A DNA stretch of 64,000 nucleotides from Candidatus Melainabacteria bacterium (GTDB taxonomy: Bacteria; Cyanobacteriota; Vampirovibrionia; Obscuribacterales; Obscuribacteraceae). The notes below the pieces were generated by a model, which worked only from the letters and a program-made list of their open reading frames with translations, was not told the DNA's origin and did not search any database. Each line of letters begins with the position of its first letter. Position 1 is the stretch's first letter. Below are positions 24,136 through 33,076 of the stretch, in pieces. Made by a program: the position numbers and the translations under genes. Location of the stretch: contig JADJWK010000001.1 in NCBI GenBank assembly GCA_016716405.1, positions 2,797,679 through 2,861,678 of the forward strand, written 5' to 3'.

Positions 24136-26491
24136 TTCGAGTTCGAGCGAAGCAGAGAGAAGACCGGTCTCGAACCTGGTCTTCATATTCGGAGTTTTTC
24201 TGCCGCTTGTGGCAGGGCTTTTCGAGTTTTGCAGCCATTTTTGCGCCCAGCATTTTTTCGATCCTTTCCCTTCCCTCAATCACTTGATTCTTTTTCTCCT
24301 CATTCCTCTGAGCAATTTTCTGGTCTGGCTGACAAGGCATAAAGACATGTCCCAGCATTATGCTTTCATGGCGCTCTCATGCGGCATGGCACTGGGAGTG
24401 GGTGTCATGTATTCCCTGATGTTCCTCCCCCTTCTCGGTCTCTGTCTGTTGTTCAGCCTTGCGGTTATCGGGCTTTTCGGCCTCGCCCCCCTGATTTCGC
24501 TGCCGGTGAGCTATAGCAGCGGCAAGCGTGTGGTGGAGCTAGCCCGGGGAAAGACCTATATCGATCCGCATCAGCTCGAGCATATGGGCCACATGATCAT
24601 CCTCGTCATGGTAATTGCCATCGAGTTGCCCTCGACCCTCACCCGGATCAATCTGGGCAACGGAGACATAGATTGGCTGCGGCATTTCGGCAACCGCGAA
24701 GTGATGCTCAGGGCCTGCTACGAGCGCTCGGGCCGGGCCACCGACATTGTCGGCAGTCTCTATGAGAGCGCTCATCCCCTTCCTGTCGAGCGTGCCCGGG
24801 AGATCTATTATCTGGCGACCGGCGATGCATTCAATACGGTGCCGATTCCGAAGACCGCTCGGGCCACGATCAGACATGCCGGTCTTGCCGAAGATGTCGC
24901 CGGGGTCAACAATCTAGTCGATGACGAATTCGATCTCGATGCCGATATCGCCGGCGAGGTGGTGAGCGGCAAGGCGCGCGGATTGACAGCTACTTCTAGC
25001 GGTATCACGGGCAGGCTCGACGGCGATGCCGCCACCGCCGAGATCGACTGGAGCATAGATCTGCACAACGGCTCGCGTTACGAGCGGGAGGGCCGGGCCA
25101 AGCTCTTGCTGCCCCCGGGAGGGGCGGTCACGGCGGCTACCCTCGAGATGGACGGAGTGAAGCGGCGCTCGGTGATCATGGTAAGAGGGGAAGCCAGGGT
25201 CCGTTATGTCCAGGCTGTGGCCATGCGAAAAGACCCGCTTCTGGTGAGCGCCTGCGGTCCCGACCGGATATTGATTCAATGCTTTCCGGTGAGACCGGGG
25301 AAGACCGCCCGGGTGACCGTATCGATCACGGCACCCCTGGCTGTCTCGAGCCTGGACCGGGCGAGCCTTAGCTTGCCTGTCATGCTGGAGAGGAATTTCG
25401 ATGATACCAGTTGCCGGCATTCTGTGGATATCGGAGCAGACAACAGGGCGGGCAGCCGCTTCGATTTGATGAGCCCGGCCTATGCTGCGGGCTCTTCGGT
25501 TTCCAGCCGGGCGTCCACTGCGAAGAGCCTGCCGGCGGTTTTCGCGAGCCGGGACAGGCGGGTGACCGAGGTCTATGCTGCCGACCGGTTCCGGGGTGAA
25601 GGCGCGATTATCCGCAAAGAGATAGCCCCGGAGTCTTATCCCAGACCTTCATTTCTGACTGTGATCGTGGACGGCTCCCGCTTCATGGAGGAGTATGCCC
25701 GGTCCATAGCATCCGGTCTCGCGAAGCTGCCTCTAGATATACCGCATAAGATTGTTTTCGTCCGGGACGGGCGGATAGAGCTCGAGAATGCCGGGGAGCT
25801 AGCCGGAAAAGCAGGGCAATGCGCCGGCGGCCAGGACGACTCCGAAGCTCTTCTTAAAGCTCTCAGAACCGGCAATACCGGCTCGGCGATCCTCTGGATC
25901 CGAGGCGCCCAGCCCATCTGCAAAGCAGACAATTCTGAGATCCGTCACGCCCTCGCTCGCTATCAGGGACAGCCGGTGATCTACGATTTTCTGGTGAAGC
26001 CGGGTCCCACACAATTGCTCGACCAGCTCTATGTGAACGGCTCATATGTGAGAGTGGCTAGAACCGGGAAGATCGAAGGAGATCTCGAGAGTCTTTTCGA
26101 CTCATGGAGACGACCTCCTTCCCGGGCCGGCAGCTCTCCTGTCTCACGCCTTCCCGAGAATGCCAGAGTGGTGGAAGGCGACAGTATTGCCAGGCTCTAC
26201 GGTAATGGCGAGCTCTTGAAAGAAGTCGGGAATTGCTTCCCGGACGGAGCGCCGGCTGACAGTCCCGGGGCGCGAGCGATTGCCTTCAAATACCGTCTGG
26301 TGAGCCCGGTGTCCAGCGCCATCGTCAAGACCGATTATGTCGAGGAGAAAGAGAAGGAGAAAACGGCTCAGGCAGTGTCCGTGAACACCGGAGTGGCGCC
26401 GGAGGCCGATACATGGCTGATGATCGTCCTGGCACTGGGGGCGGTGGTCTATTGCCAGAGGCGCCATCGACCCGGGGAGAATCGAGCTTGA
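24128..26491 (+). CDS. Polytopic membrane protein with VIT domain and PEP-CTERM-like tail
   Basis: A 787-residue protein. N-terminal helices (about four TM, residues 18-135) precede an extracytoplasmic VIT-like domain (about 300-420: EIDWSIDLHNGSRYEREGRA, ATLEMDGVKRRSVIMVRGEA, ILIQCFPVRPGKTARVTVSI), then a probable vWA-like region (FLTVIVDGSRFMEEYA). The C-terminus is a sorting tail: VAPEADTW, a hydrophobic helix (LMIVLALGAVVY), then CQRRHR. This PE-helix-basic pattern is what exosortases recognise. The architecture resembles the cyanobacterial PEP-CTERM integral membrane family (TIGR02921, from memory). It is coupled to the exosortase gene by a TTGA overlap and is probably its substrate or partner. 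Confidence 0.8.
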   Translation: MSNSSSSEAERRPVSNLVFIFGVFLPLVAGLFEFCSHFCAQHFFDPFPSLNHLILFLLIPLSNFLVWLTRHKDMSQHYAFMALSCGMALGVGVMYSLMFLPLLGLCLLFSLAVIGLFGLAPLISLPVSYSSGKRVVELARGKTYIDPHQLEHMGHMIILVMVIAIELPSTLTRINLGNGDIDWLRHFGNREVMLRACYERSGRATDIVGSLYESAHPLPVERAREIYYLATGDAFNTVPIPKTARATIRHAGLAEDVAGVNNLVDDEFDLDADIAGEVVSGKARGLTATSSGITGRLDGDAATAEIDWSIDLHNGSRYEREGRAKLLLPPGGAVTAATLEMDGVKRRSVIMVRGEARVRYVQAVAMRKDPLLVSACGPDRILIQCFPVRPGKTARVTVSITAPLAVSSLDRASLSLPVMLERNFDDTSCRHSVDIGADNRAGSRFDLMSPAYAAGSSVSSRASTAKSLPAVFASRDRRVTEVYAADRFRGEGAIIRKEIAPESYPRPSFLTVIVDGSRFMEEYARSIASGLAKLPLDIPHKIVFVRDGRIELENAGELAGKAGQCAGGQDDSEALLKALRTGNTGSAILWIRGAQPICKADNSEIRHALARYQGQPVIYDFLVKPGPTQLLDQLYVNGSYVRVARTGKIEGDLESLFDSWRRPPSRAGSSPVSRLPENARVVEGDSIARLYGNGELLKEVGNCFPDGAPADSPGARAIAFKYRLVSPVSSAIVKTDYVEEKEKEKTAQAVSVNTGVAPEADTWLMIVLALGAVVYCQRRHRPGENRA

Positions 26492-27900
26492 AGGGCATGA
26501 GAGGGGCAATCGCTCAGCTCGGCATGGTGATGCTGGCTTTCTGGCCGGTCTGGATCTGGTACGGGACCCGCACCACCGACGGCTCCGACGAGCCCCTGGG
26601 AGTGGTGGCGCTTCTCAGCCTGGTGCTGATCATCGCCATGCGGCGGCAGCACCGGGAGGAGCCCCGGGGTCTCTGTCCGGCGGTGTTGTTTCTCCTGGTC
26701 GTCTATTGCGCTCTCTGCTCTTTCGCCCCGAAAACCATTCTCGCCGCCCTGGGAGTCTTTGCCCTCACTCTCAGTCTGCGCAATCTCGGTCTCACCGGCA
26801 GGCTCTACTGGGGAGACTGGCTGCTCGTCATGCTCTCATTGCCGGTGGTGGCATCGCTCAATTTCTATGCCGGCTATCCCCTCCGGGTGCTGAGCAGCCA
26901 TCTGGCAGTGCTTTTCTTGAACCTGGGCGCCCTGGGGGTGACGAGAAGCGGTGCCCAGATATTCCTCGATAACTGTCTTGTTTCTATAGATCAGCCCTGC
27001 AGCGGCATAAAGACACTCTGGACGGCTGTTTTCCTGGCAGCGCTCCTTGCTGGTCTCAAACGCCTTTCCCCGGCTGCCACCGTGAGGGTGGCTTTCTTCG
27101 CGGTATTCGCTTCGATTATCGCCAATGCTTTGAGAGTCAGCTCCCTGGTCTATCTCGAGACCGGAGCCATTAACGTGCCTCCTTTCCTTCACGATCCGGT
27201 CCACACCGGAGTCGGTGTCGCCTCCTTCGCCCTTTTTGCCGTGCTCATCGTTTTCTACGCCGGTTCCAGGGAGCAGAGCAGGGTCATAGCGGAGAGCCGA
27301 GAAGAGAGAGAGAGAATCCCGTCCGGTCGCCTCGCCGCCGTGATGTCCAGCCTTCTCATTCTTTGCTTTGCGGTCAGCTCGTCTGTCGCGGCAGTGCTGC
27401 CGGTCATGGGACCGAAAGAGACGGTGGCGGCACCGGTTGTCTTCCCTGGTTTTCCCTCCAGTTTCGAGGGCCGGCAGCTCGAGGAGGTGCCGCTCTCGTC
27501 GCTGACCAGACGTTTTGCAGGGAGCTTTCCCGGACGGATCGGGGTGTTTGCCGACGGCAGAAGAAGGATCGTCATCCGATTCGTACACGCGAGCACCAGG
27601 CAGCTCCATCCCTCGAGCGACTGCTATCGTGCCGGGGGCTATGACATAGACTGGCTCCCGGAGCTTATCGATGGTGCCGGTATCGAGTGGGGCCGCTTTC
27701 GCGCAAGCCGGGGCCGTGAGACCCTTGTCGTGCGGGAGCGGATTTTCGACAGCGGTGGCGGGTCGCGAAAACAGTCTTTCACCGATGTCTCGGCCTGGTA
27801 CTGGTCCGCTCTCATGGGGCGGAGCCGGGGACCCTGGTGGGCGATTACCGTGGTGGAGCCTTCGCCGCCGCAAGAGGAGCGACACGGGAGTGATCCTTGA
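26488..27900 (+). CDS. Exosortase with fused C-terminal exosortase-associated domain (XrtO-like)
   Basis: The TTG at 26488 has GGGGAGA 7 bases upstream and overlaps the previous stop; later ATGs lack a better site. The 470-residue inner-membrane protease/transpeptidase has about eight TM helices, with the exosortase triad visible as Cys171 (QPCSGIKTLW), Arg216 (IIANALRVSSL) and His239 (FLHDPVHTGVG). After the last TM an extracytoplasmic domain (about 300-470) contains RRIVIRFVHASTRQLHPSSD followed by CYRAGGYDIDW, resembling the separate EpsI/DUF3485 partners but fused here. The family cleaves PEP-CTERM tails. Its 3' end overlaps the convergent esterase gene by 56 bases. Confidence 0.85.
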   Translation: MKGMRGAIAQLGMVMLAFWPVWIWYGTRTTDGSDEPLGVVALLSLVLIIAMRRQHREEPRGLCPAVLFLLVVYCALCSFAPKTILAALGVFALTLSLRNLGLTGRLYWGDWLLVMLSLPVVASLNFYAGYPLRVLSSHLAVLFLNLGALGVTRSGAQIFLDNCLVSIDQPCSGIKTLWTAVFLAALLAGLKRLSPAATVRVAFFAVFASIIANALRVSSLVYLETGAINVPPFLHDPVHTGVGVASFALFAVLIVFYAGSREQSRVIAESREERERIPSGRLAAVMSSLLILCFAVSSSVAAVLPVMGPKETVAAPVVFPGFPSSFEGRQLEEVPLSSLTRRFAGSFPGRIGVFADGRRRIVIRFVHASTRQLHPSSDCYRAGGYDIDWLPELIDGAGIEWGRFRASRGRETLVVRERIFDSGGGSRKQSFTDVSAWYWSALMGRSRGPWWAITVVEPSPPQEERHGSDP

Positions 27901-28777
27901 AGAAATCCCAGATCTCGTCGGTGGCGGAGAGCTCCCGCCGTCTTTCCCGGGACAGGGGAAACGGCCCACGACCTCCGGGCCAGGCATGACCGCCGCCTTT
28001 TATCGTATAGAAGCAGACTTCGATACGGGTCTTGTCGTTTACAAAGGTCCTCTTCGTTATATTGCCGCGCTCTTCGATCTCGGGATCGGCCGGGCACCGA
28101 TTGCGATCGAGCCAGAACTCAAGAGCCGAGGACGCTGGCTTCACCTTGACCGGGATGAATCCCCAGAATCTCCCGGTGCCGCCATCGATGGGGATGACCC
28201 TGTCGCTGGTGCCGTTTATGGCGAGAACGCTGACCGGATTTTCCGGCCGGCAGTGACAGGATGCCATGAATCCTTCCACCGAGGCGATGGCCGCGAGCCT
28301 TCCCGATAGCTCGCAACCGGCACGGTAAGCCATCATACCGCCATTGGAGACACCGGCTATATAGATCCTCGAGGGGTCGACATCGTAGTCCGCGGTCATT
28401 CTGTCTATGACCGCCGATAGAAAGCCGATGTCGTCCACTTCTTTCTTCCTGGCCGGACCGCAACATTCGCCGGCGTTCCATGTAGAGAGCAGGCCGCCTG
28501 TGCTTGCCGGGTATACGGCATAGAATTTCTCGCTGTCGGCTTTCTCCGACATCCTGCTTACCCACTGGACCAGTCTCGGGGAGGTCAGGGCTCCATGAAG
28601 CAGGATGACCACAGGCAGAGGTCTGTCCGGCTTGTCCGCCGGCACGTGTACAAGGAACTTGCGGTGTTTGCCCTGGAAGCGGATCTTGCGCATACCGGAC
28701 CTCTCCCCTGCTGCCAGTACCGGCGGGGGCGCCCAGAGCGTGGCGGCAAGGAGCATGACCAGGAGCAATGAATGCAT
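27845..28777 (-). CDS. Secreted alpha/beta-hydrolase, LpqC/PHB-depolymerase (esterase) family
   Basis: 310 residues. Sec signal LLLVMLLAATLWAPPPVLAA. The oxyanion region is VVILLHGALTSP; the nucleophile elbow is IAGVSNGGMMAYR (Ser in GVSNGG); the acid is in AINGTSDRVIPIDGG; the His is in GGGHAWPGG. Cys pairs (ECCGPA, CELSG, CHCRP) suggest disulfides. The family hydrolyses polyhydroxybutyrate or feruloyl/acetyl esters; the substrate here is unknown. It overlaps the exosortase gene by 56 bases at the 3' end and may be last in the operon that begins at 30811 (gap 74). Confidence 0.85.
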   Translation of the reverse strand: MHSLLLVMLLAATLWAPPPVLAAGERSGMRKIRFQGKHRKFLVHVPADKPDRPLPVVILLHGALTSPRLVQWVSRMSEKADSEKFYAVYPASTGGLLSTWNAGECCGPARKKEVDDIGFLSAVIDRMTADYDVDPSRIYIAGVSNGGMMAYRAGCELSGRLAAIASVEGFMASCHCRPENPVSVLAINGTSDRVIPIDGGTGRFWGFIPVKVKPASSALEFWLDRNRCPADPEIEERGNITKRTFVNDKTRIEVCFYTIKGGGHAWPGGRGPFPLSRERRRELSATDEIWDFFKDHSRVAPLAAAKAPPR

Positions 28778-28851
28778 GACCCGATACTAGCCTCTTGCCT
28801 GCAACCGGTGCTCTCAGCCTGATCACTTAATCAAGTGTTGTCGGAACGGTC

Positions 28852-29799
28852 TCAACAATCGATCTCGTAGCCCAGAACAGGACCCAGATCGTCCGGAAGG
28901 ATCGCCACCTCCGTAGAAGCTTCCCTGTCTGCGCCCAGGAGCGTTTTAACCTTCGCCAGATCGAGTACATAGGCTGAATGATCGACGATGTAAGCGCCGG
29001 TGAATACGCCTCTGCAAATGAAAATCAGGGTGGTGGCCGGTGCTCTGGCGAAGAGCACGGCAAGGACAGCGGTTTGCTGGTTATCGGAAAACCACTGGCA
29101 GATGTATTCCATGTAATCGAGAGCGCTGTAGCCATCCTCTCTTCTCACCGGATAGCCCAGAAACAGAGACGCCAGGGGCAGGACGATCTCGTCGGGCAGC
29201 TCATGGATCGATATCCTGGAGCCGGCATCAGGAACCAGGGGAATGAGGGTCTCGAGAGAGTCGGGAGTGCTTTCGGTCTGGGGTCTCTTCTGGCTCGTGT
29301 GGACACAACCCACGGCCCGTCCCCTGTAGAGGAGCATGCCGCCCCGGAATTTTCGTCTGTTGTTCTCGACGGTGAGACAGCCGGTGAAAGTCTGGGAGGC
29401 AAGGTCGGCAAGAATACACTTTTTCGCCTTCCCTCTTATAGCCTTTTTCTCTGCCGGTGCCAGGGGCGGGGGAAAGAGATCTATTCCTCGCTCTTTTTTC
29501 TTTGCCGGCAGAATATCAGGTCCCTCCTCCTGATCCCCCCGTCCTTCCTTTCGCGAGTCGCGCCTTCCGGAGAGCTCATCGGAAGCGTCTCTCAGAATCA
29601 CGCCTTCGCTGTCTATGGACTCGATGCGGGCCAGGACCTCCCGGTCTTTTTCATAGATTTTGCTCGAGTACATGAAAGCAGGCTGGGAGATCAGAGCTGC
29701 CGAGACCAGATAGCCTCCCGGGGCGGCTTTGCGTATGCGGCAGAAAATCAGCATGCCCTCGTAATAGATCTCGTCAGGCTGATCCATGGCTCGAATCAC
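28852..29799 (-). CDS. Hypothetical cytoplasmic protein, 315 aa
   Basis: No family is recognised. There is no signal or TM. The N-terminal part (1-75) is a beta-rich domain (YYEGMLIFCRIRKAAPGGYL); a charged linker (residues 78-120) leads to a mixed domain beginning KKCILADLASQTFTGCLTVE and FRGGMLLYRGRAVGCVHTSQ, which is reminiscent of DUF4388/PatA-like regulatory proteins, and a second mixed part (VFTGAYIVDHSAYVLDLAKV). The GTG at 29799 overlaps the upstream stop by 4 bases; an ATG at 29787 is possible. It is coupled to the two membrane proteins upstream. Confidence 0.65.
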   Translation of the reverse strand: MIRAMDQPDEIYYEGMLIFCRIRKAAPGGYLVSAALISQPAFMYSSKIYEKDREVLARIESIDSEGVILRDASDELSGRRDSRKEGRGDQEEGPDILPAKKKERGIDLFPPPLAPAEKKAIRGKAKKCILADLASQTFTGCLTVENNRRKFRGGMLLYRGRAVGCVHTSQKRPQTESTPDSLETLIPLVPDAGSRISIHELPDEIVLPLASLFLGYPVRREDGYSALDYMEYICQWFSDNQQTAVLAVLFARAPATTLIFICRGVFTGAYIVDHSAYVLDLAKVKTLLGADREASTEVAILPDDLGPVLGYEIDC

Positions 29800-30377
29800 T
29801 CTTCCTTCTCGATGGTTTTGACGGCGTCGTCGAAAGCCGACTGGGCTTTGAGGACCCAGGGCAGGGTGACGAAATAGGAGAGCAGTCCCTGCAAGACACA
29901 GGCTTGCATGAGAAGCTCGCTGGAGTCGATGAGGAGATTGGCTCTAAAAAGGCCGGACACCAGAGCCAGGGTGATCATCGGCACCACCGGGGGTGAAAGA
30001 GAAATCAGCCAGCGGGGCTGGCTGCCGGCCATGACTTTGAGGGCGATTTCCCGGGCCGTGTTGTCGCTGTCGAAAGAGCCTTTTCTGATCGCCCCGAAAT
30101 ACTTGACACATTCGAGCATGATCGAGAGCCAGGCGGCCGCAGCCAGGAAGATCAGGCCGGTGATGCTGTACGCGACCGAATAGACCACCACGAAATAAGC
30201 CTGCTCGATGAGACTGCCGTGCCATCTGATGTCGAGCACCAGGGGAAAGACGAGATTGACCGAGACGAGCACGGCGAGCTGCTGGATGATGAAGAAAACA
30301 GGCGATGCCAGGGCTCGGGCGCCGGGTTGTTTTTTCACCGACTCCCTTACTTTGCGGAGCTCGTCGTCATCGCCCAA
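29796..30377 (-). CDS. Integral membrane protein of unknown function, 193 aa
   Basis: Four or five TM helices: FFIIQQLAVLVSVNLVFPLV, AYFVVVYSVAYSITGLIFLA, WLISLSPPVVPMITLALVSG and ACVLQGLLSYFVTLPWVL. Short charged ends suggest a cytoplasmic N-terminus. No family is recognised. It lies 5 bases after the DUF4870-like gene and overlaps the next gene by 4, so it is the middle of a three-gene operon. Confidence 0.7.
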   Translation of the reverse strand: MGDDDELRKVRESVKKQPGARALASPVFFIIQQLAVLVSVNLVFPLVLDIRWHGSLIEQAYFVVVYSVAYSITGLIFLAAAAWLSIMLECVKYFGAIRKGSFDSDNTAREIALKVMAGSQPRWLISLSPPVVPMITLALVSGLFRANLLIDSSELLMQACVLQGLLSYFVTLPWVLKAQSAFDDAVKTIEKEE

Positions 30378-30382
30378 GACCG

Positions 30383-30811
30383 TCAGTTTGTGTACTGGTC
30401 GGCCAGGTCGCCCAGATAAGGGAGCTTGAACATCTCGCGGCTGTGGGCTTTGACCATGAGCACGATATAGGAGACGAAGAAACCTGCCCAGAGGACGAAG
30501 CTGATGATTCCCAGACCGAGCCCGATGATCGAGCCCAGAAAGGGGATGAAGGTGAGGAAGTGGAGGATGCTTACAACTATGCTTCCGGCAATGACGACAC
30601 CCACCAGCATCAGGGATTGCATGGCATGGAAGCGGACGAATTTGTTCTCTTTGGGCTCGGTGACCAGCCAGAGCACCGAGCTGACGATATTGATGGGCAT
30701 GAGCGGGAAATAGCAGAGCAGGCCGGCCAGGTTATAGTCGACGCTGAGCATACTGGTCTTGCCCGGGAGATTGTGCTTTAGCTTGTCCGGTACCGACCTG
30801 TCGTCATCCAT
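30383..30811 (-). CDS. DUF4870/Tic20-like small membrane protein
   Basis: 142 residues, three or four TM helices. The pattern LAGLLCYFPLMPINIVSSVL, ENKFVRFHAMQSLMLVG, then GLGLGIISFVLWAGFFVSYI matches the DUF4870/Tic20-like family with its conserved FVRFHA(M/V)QSL loop. Function in bacteria is unknown. It is first of three coupled genes; the 166-base gap upstream to 30977 must hold the promoter but no strong box is visible. Confidence 0.75.
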   Translation of the reverse strand: MDDDRSVPDKLKHNLPGKTSMLSVDYNLAGLLCYFPLMPINIVSSVLWLVTEPKENKFVRFHAMQSLMLVGVVIAGSIVVSILHFLTFIPFLGSIIGLGLGIISFVLWAGFFVSYIVLMVKAHSREMFKLPYLGDLADQYTN

Positions 30812-30977
30812 GATTTCTCTCCCAATCTTGTGCTGATTTCAATTTTACGGCAATCGCCGGGGCTGTTAGGAAGTAAAGCGGATTTTCGGCATAGCCTCTT
30901 TGTTGTCATGATGGCATTATATGGCTCCCATGAACAGAATGAGCTTTTTTCTTCTCATCCTCATCGGTCTCATTTAT

Positions 30978-33062
30978 CTACGCAAAAGGATTGACGAATT
31001 CGGAGGTGACCCGGATTTTCTCGTGGCGGGTGAGCTCTTTGACTATCTCGGCCATGATCGTCTCGATCCGGACACAGCCCAGGAGCTTGTTGCTGGCATA
31101 GTCGTCCACCACAGGCAGGCGCTTGAGCCCGTGCTCGCGCATGGTGGCTACGGCCATCACCGTGGTCTCGCTCTTGCAGATGACCGTGGGGCTGTGACCC
31201 ATTATGTGATGCACGCGTATGAGGTCGTCTTCCTGACCCTGGAGACTGACTGCCACCTCGATGGTGCGCAGGAGATCGCTTCTGGTGACGATGCCGACTA
31301 CGCTCCCCTTCTTGTCGATGACGAAGAAGAAATCGAGCTCGTTGCGGGTGAATTTGGTCAGGGCCTTGTCCAGATAGTCCGTCGGATGCAGGGTATCGGA
31401 AGGCACTTCTTCCATGACTGCCTTCAGTGGAATCTCCTCCAGGATCTTCTGGACCTCGGGCAGGTCTTTCCAGACATTGCGCCGGCGTCTCACCGCTTTG
31501 GCGATGGCGTCGCGCAGGGGAGTGAGGGCGGACATCTCCGAAAAGAGACCTCGTCCCATGGTCACCACCAGGACATTGCTTCGCGCTCTCACCGAGGCGT
31601 TGCGAGGCCGATTGGCTACCAGAGCCGCTTCCCCGAAGAAATCTCCGGCTCCCAGTATGGCCACCAGATCCTCGTGTCCGGTCTTCTCGTTGGCGACGAG
31701 GATATCGACTTCGCCCTGCTCGATGACATAGAAATCGTCGGCTGGATCATCCTGTCTGAATATATAGTCGCCCGGACCGTAGAAGGCGCGGCTGACGCTG
31801 CGGGAGCGATCGGTCTTGACATAGGTGATATCCCGGGGAAAAATCAGGTCGCAGAACCATTCCACCCCCACTTTCGCTTTCTGCATGAGGGAAGGAAGCT
31901 TCATCAGGTAGACCGTTCGCCAGATGAACCAGGCCGGGAACCCCGAGATCCTGAGATTGCCGATCTGGGCGACGGCGTTATGCCCGCCAATGGAGCAGAG
32001 CATGCCCTTCATATGGTAAGCGAATGCCCGGGTAGGCTCGCCTGCCATGCGGGCTTTGATGTTGTGGGCGAGCTGGGTGCCCTGGCGCTCGGCGATCTGC
32101 GCCACCGGCGGTGATATTTCGCCGGTCACCTCATTCGGTACCGCGGCGCAGTCGCCTATGGACCAGACATTGTCGTAGCCCGGCAGGCTCATATCGGCTC
32201 GAGTCTTGAGCCGGCCCCTGTCTTTCTCGACGGGAAGCCTGTCCACCAGGTAATGGGGGCGAGAGCCGACCGTGCAGACGATGGTGGCGCCGGGGACGAA
32301 GGTGCCGTCTTTCAGGAAGACACCGCGGCCGGTAGCATGGCTGGCGCTTGCCTCGAGGATGAACTCGACGCCGGCTTTCTCCATCTCTTTCCTGGCGAAG
32401 TCGCGCAGGTCCGAGGTCACTTCCGGCAGAATCTGCGAGCGAGAGTGGATCAGCACCACCCTCAATTCCTCGTTGCAGATGTTCTCGTAATACTTGCAGA
32501 TGGATCGGACCAGGTCGTTGATCTCACCTGCCACCTCGACACCGCTGAAACCCCCTCCGACGACAATGAAGGAGAGCAGCCATTTCTTTTTTTCCGGGTC
32601 GTCGCAGACCTCGGCCTTCTCGAGCTGATCGATGATATGAGACTGGATGAGAAGCGCGTCTCCGACCGTTTTGAGGGCGAATGCGTGCTCATCCATGCCG
32701 TGGATCATGGCCAGGTTGGCCGAGTTTCCGCAGGAGACAACGAGCTGGTCGTATTGCATGCGCCGCCGTGTGCCGTCGAATGCCTCGTATTCGATGAAAT
32801 TATCGTCGAGATCGACGTTGAGCACTTCCTCGGAGCGGCAATTCACGTCGGTGAGCAGGAGCCTGAGGGGTGCGGCGACGTCCTTGGTCTTGATGGCGGC
32901 GCTTGCCACCTCGGCCAGGAGCGGGTGGAAAACCATGTGGTTTTCCTTGTTGAAAAGCACGATCTCGGCTTCCTGCCTGTTCAGGAGCTTGCGCAGAGTC
33001 TTGGCGCAGCGAACTCCGGCGAACCCGCCTCCGAGGATGATGATTCTTTTTGGCTGGCTCAC
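30978..33062 (-). CDS. NDH-2-type NADH dehydrogenase fused to cNMP-binding and CBS-pair domains
   Basis: A 694-residue fusion. Residues 1-400 are a type II NADH:quinone oxidoreductase: FAD site IIILGGGFAGVRCAKTL (7-23), NAD site FIVVGGGFSGVEVAGEI (about 168-184), second FAD motif VWSIGDCAAVP (about 297-307). About 425-505 is a cyclic-nucleotide-binding (Crp-like) domain: DYIFRQDDPADDFYVIEQGE and GDFFGEAALVANRPRNASVR, which contains the phosphate-binding cassette pattern GE-AL--(N/R)PR-A. About 550-694 is a CBS pair (VPSDTLHPTDYLDKALTKF, GVVTRSDLL-like GIVTRSDLL). NDH-2 donates electrons to quinone without pumping protons. The extra domains suggest control by a cyclic nucleotide and by adenylates. 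GTG start, 14 bases after the upstream stop. Confidence 0.9.
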   Translation of the reverse strand: MSQPKRIIILGGGFAGVRCAKTLRKLLNRQEAEIVLFNKENHMVFHPLLAEVASAAIKTKDVAAPLRLLLTDVNCRSEEVLNVDLDDNFIEYEAFDGTRRRMQYDQLVVSCGNSANLAMIHGMDEHAFALKTVGDALLIQSHIIDQLEKAEVCDDPEKKKWLLSFIVVGGGFSGVEVAGEINDLVRSICKYYENICNEELRVVLIHSRSQILPEVTSDLRDFARKEMEKAGVEFILEASASHATGRGVFLKDGTFVPGATIVCTVGSRPHYLVDRLPVEKDRGRLKTRADMSLPGYDNVWSIGDCAAVPNEVTGEISPPVAQIAERQGTQLAHNIKARMAGEPTRAFAYHMKGMLCSIGGHNAVAQIGNLRISGFPAWFIWRTVYLMKLPSLMQKAKVGVEWFCDLIFPRDITYVKTDRSRSVSRAFYGPGDYIFRQDDPADDFYVIEQGEVDILVANEKTGHEDLVAILGAGDFFGEAALVANRPRNASVRARSNVLVVTMGRGLFSEMSALTPLRDAIAKAVRRRRNVWKDLPEVQKILEEIPLKAVMEEVPSDTLHPTDYLDKALTKFTRNELDFFFVIDKKGSVVGIVTRSDLLRTIEVAVSLQGQEDDLIRVHHIMGHSPTVICKSETTVMAVATMREHGLKRLPVVDDYASNKLLGCVRIETIMAEIVKELTRHEKIRVTSEFVNPFA

Positions 33063-33076
33063 GGCACAAACCTGTA

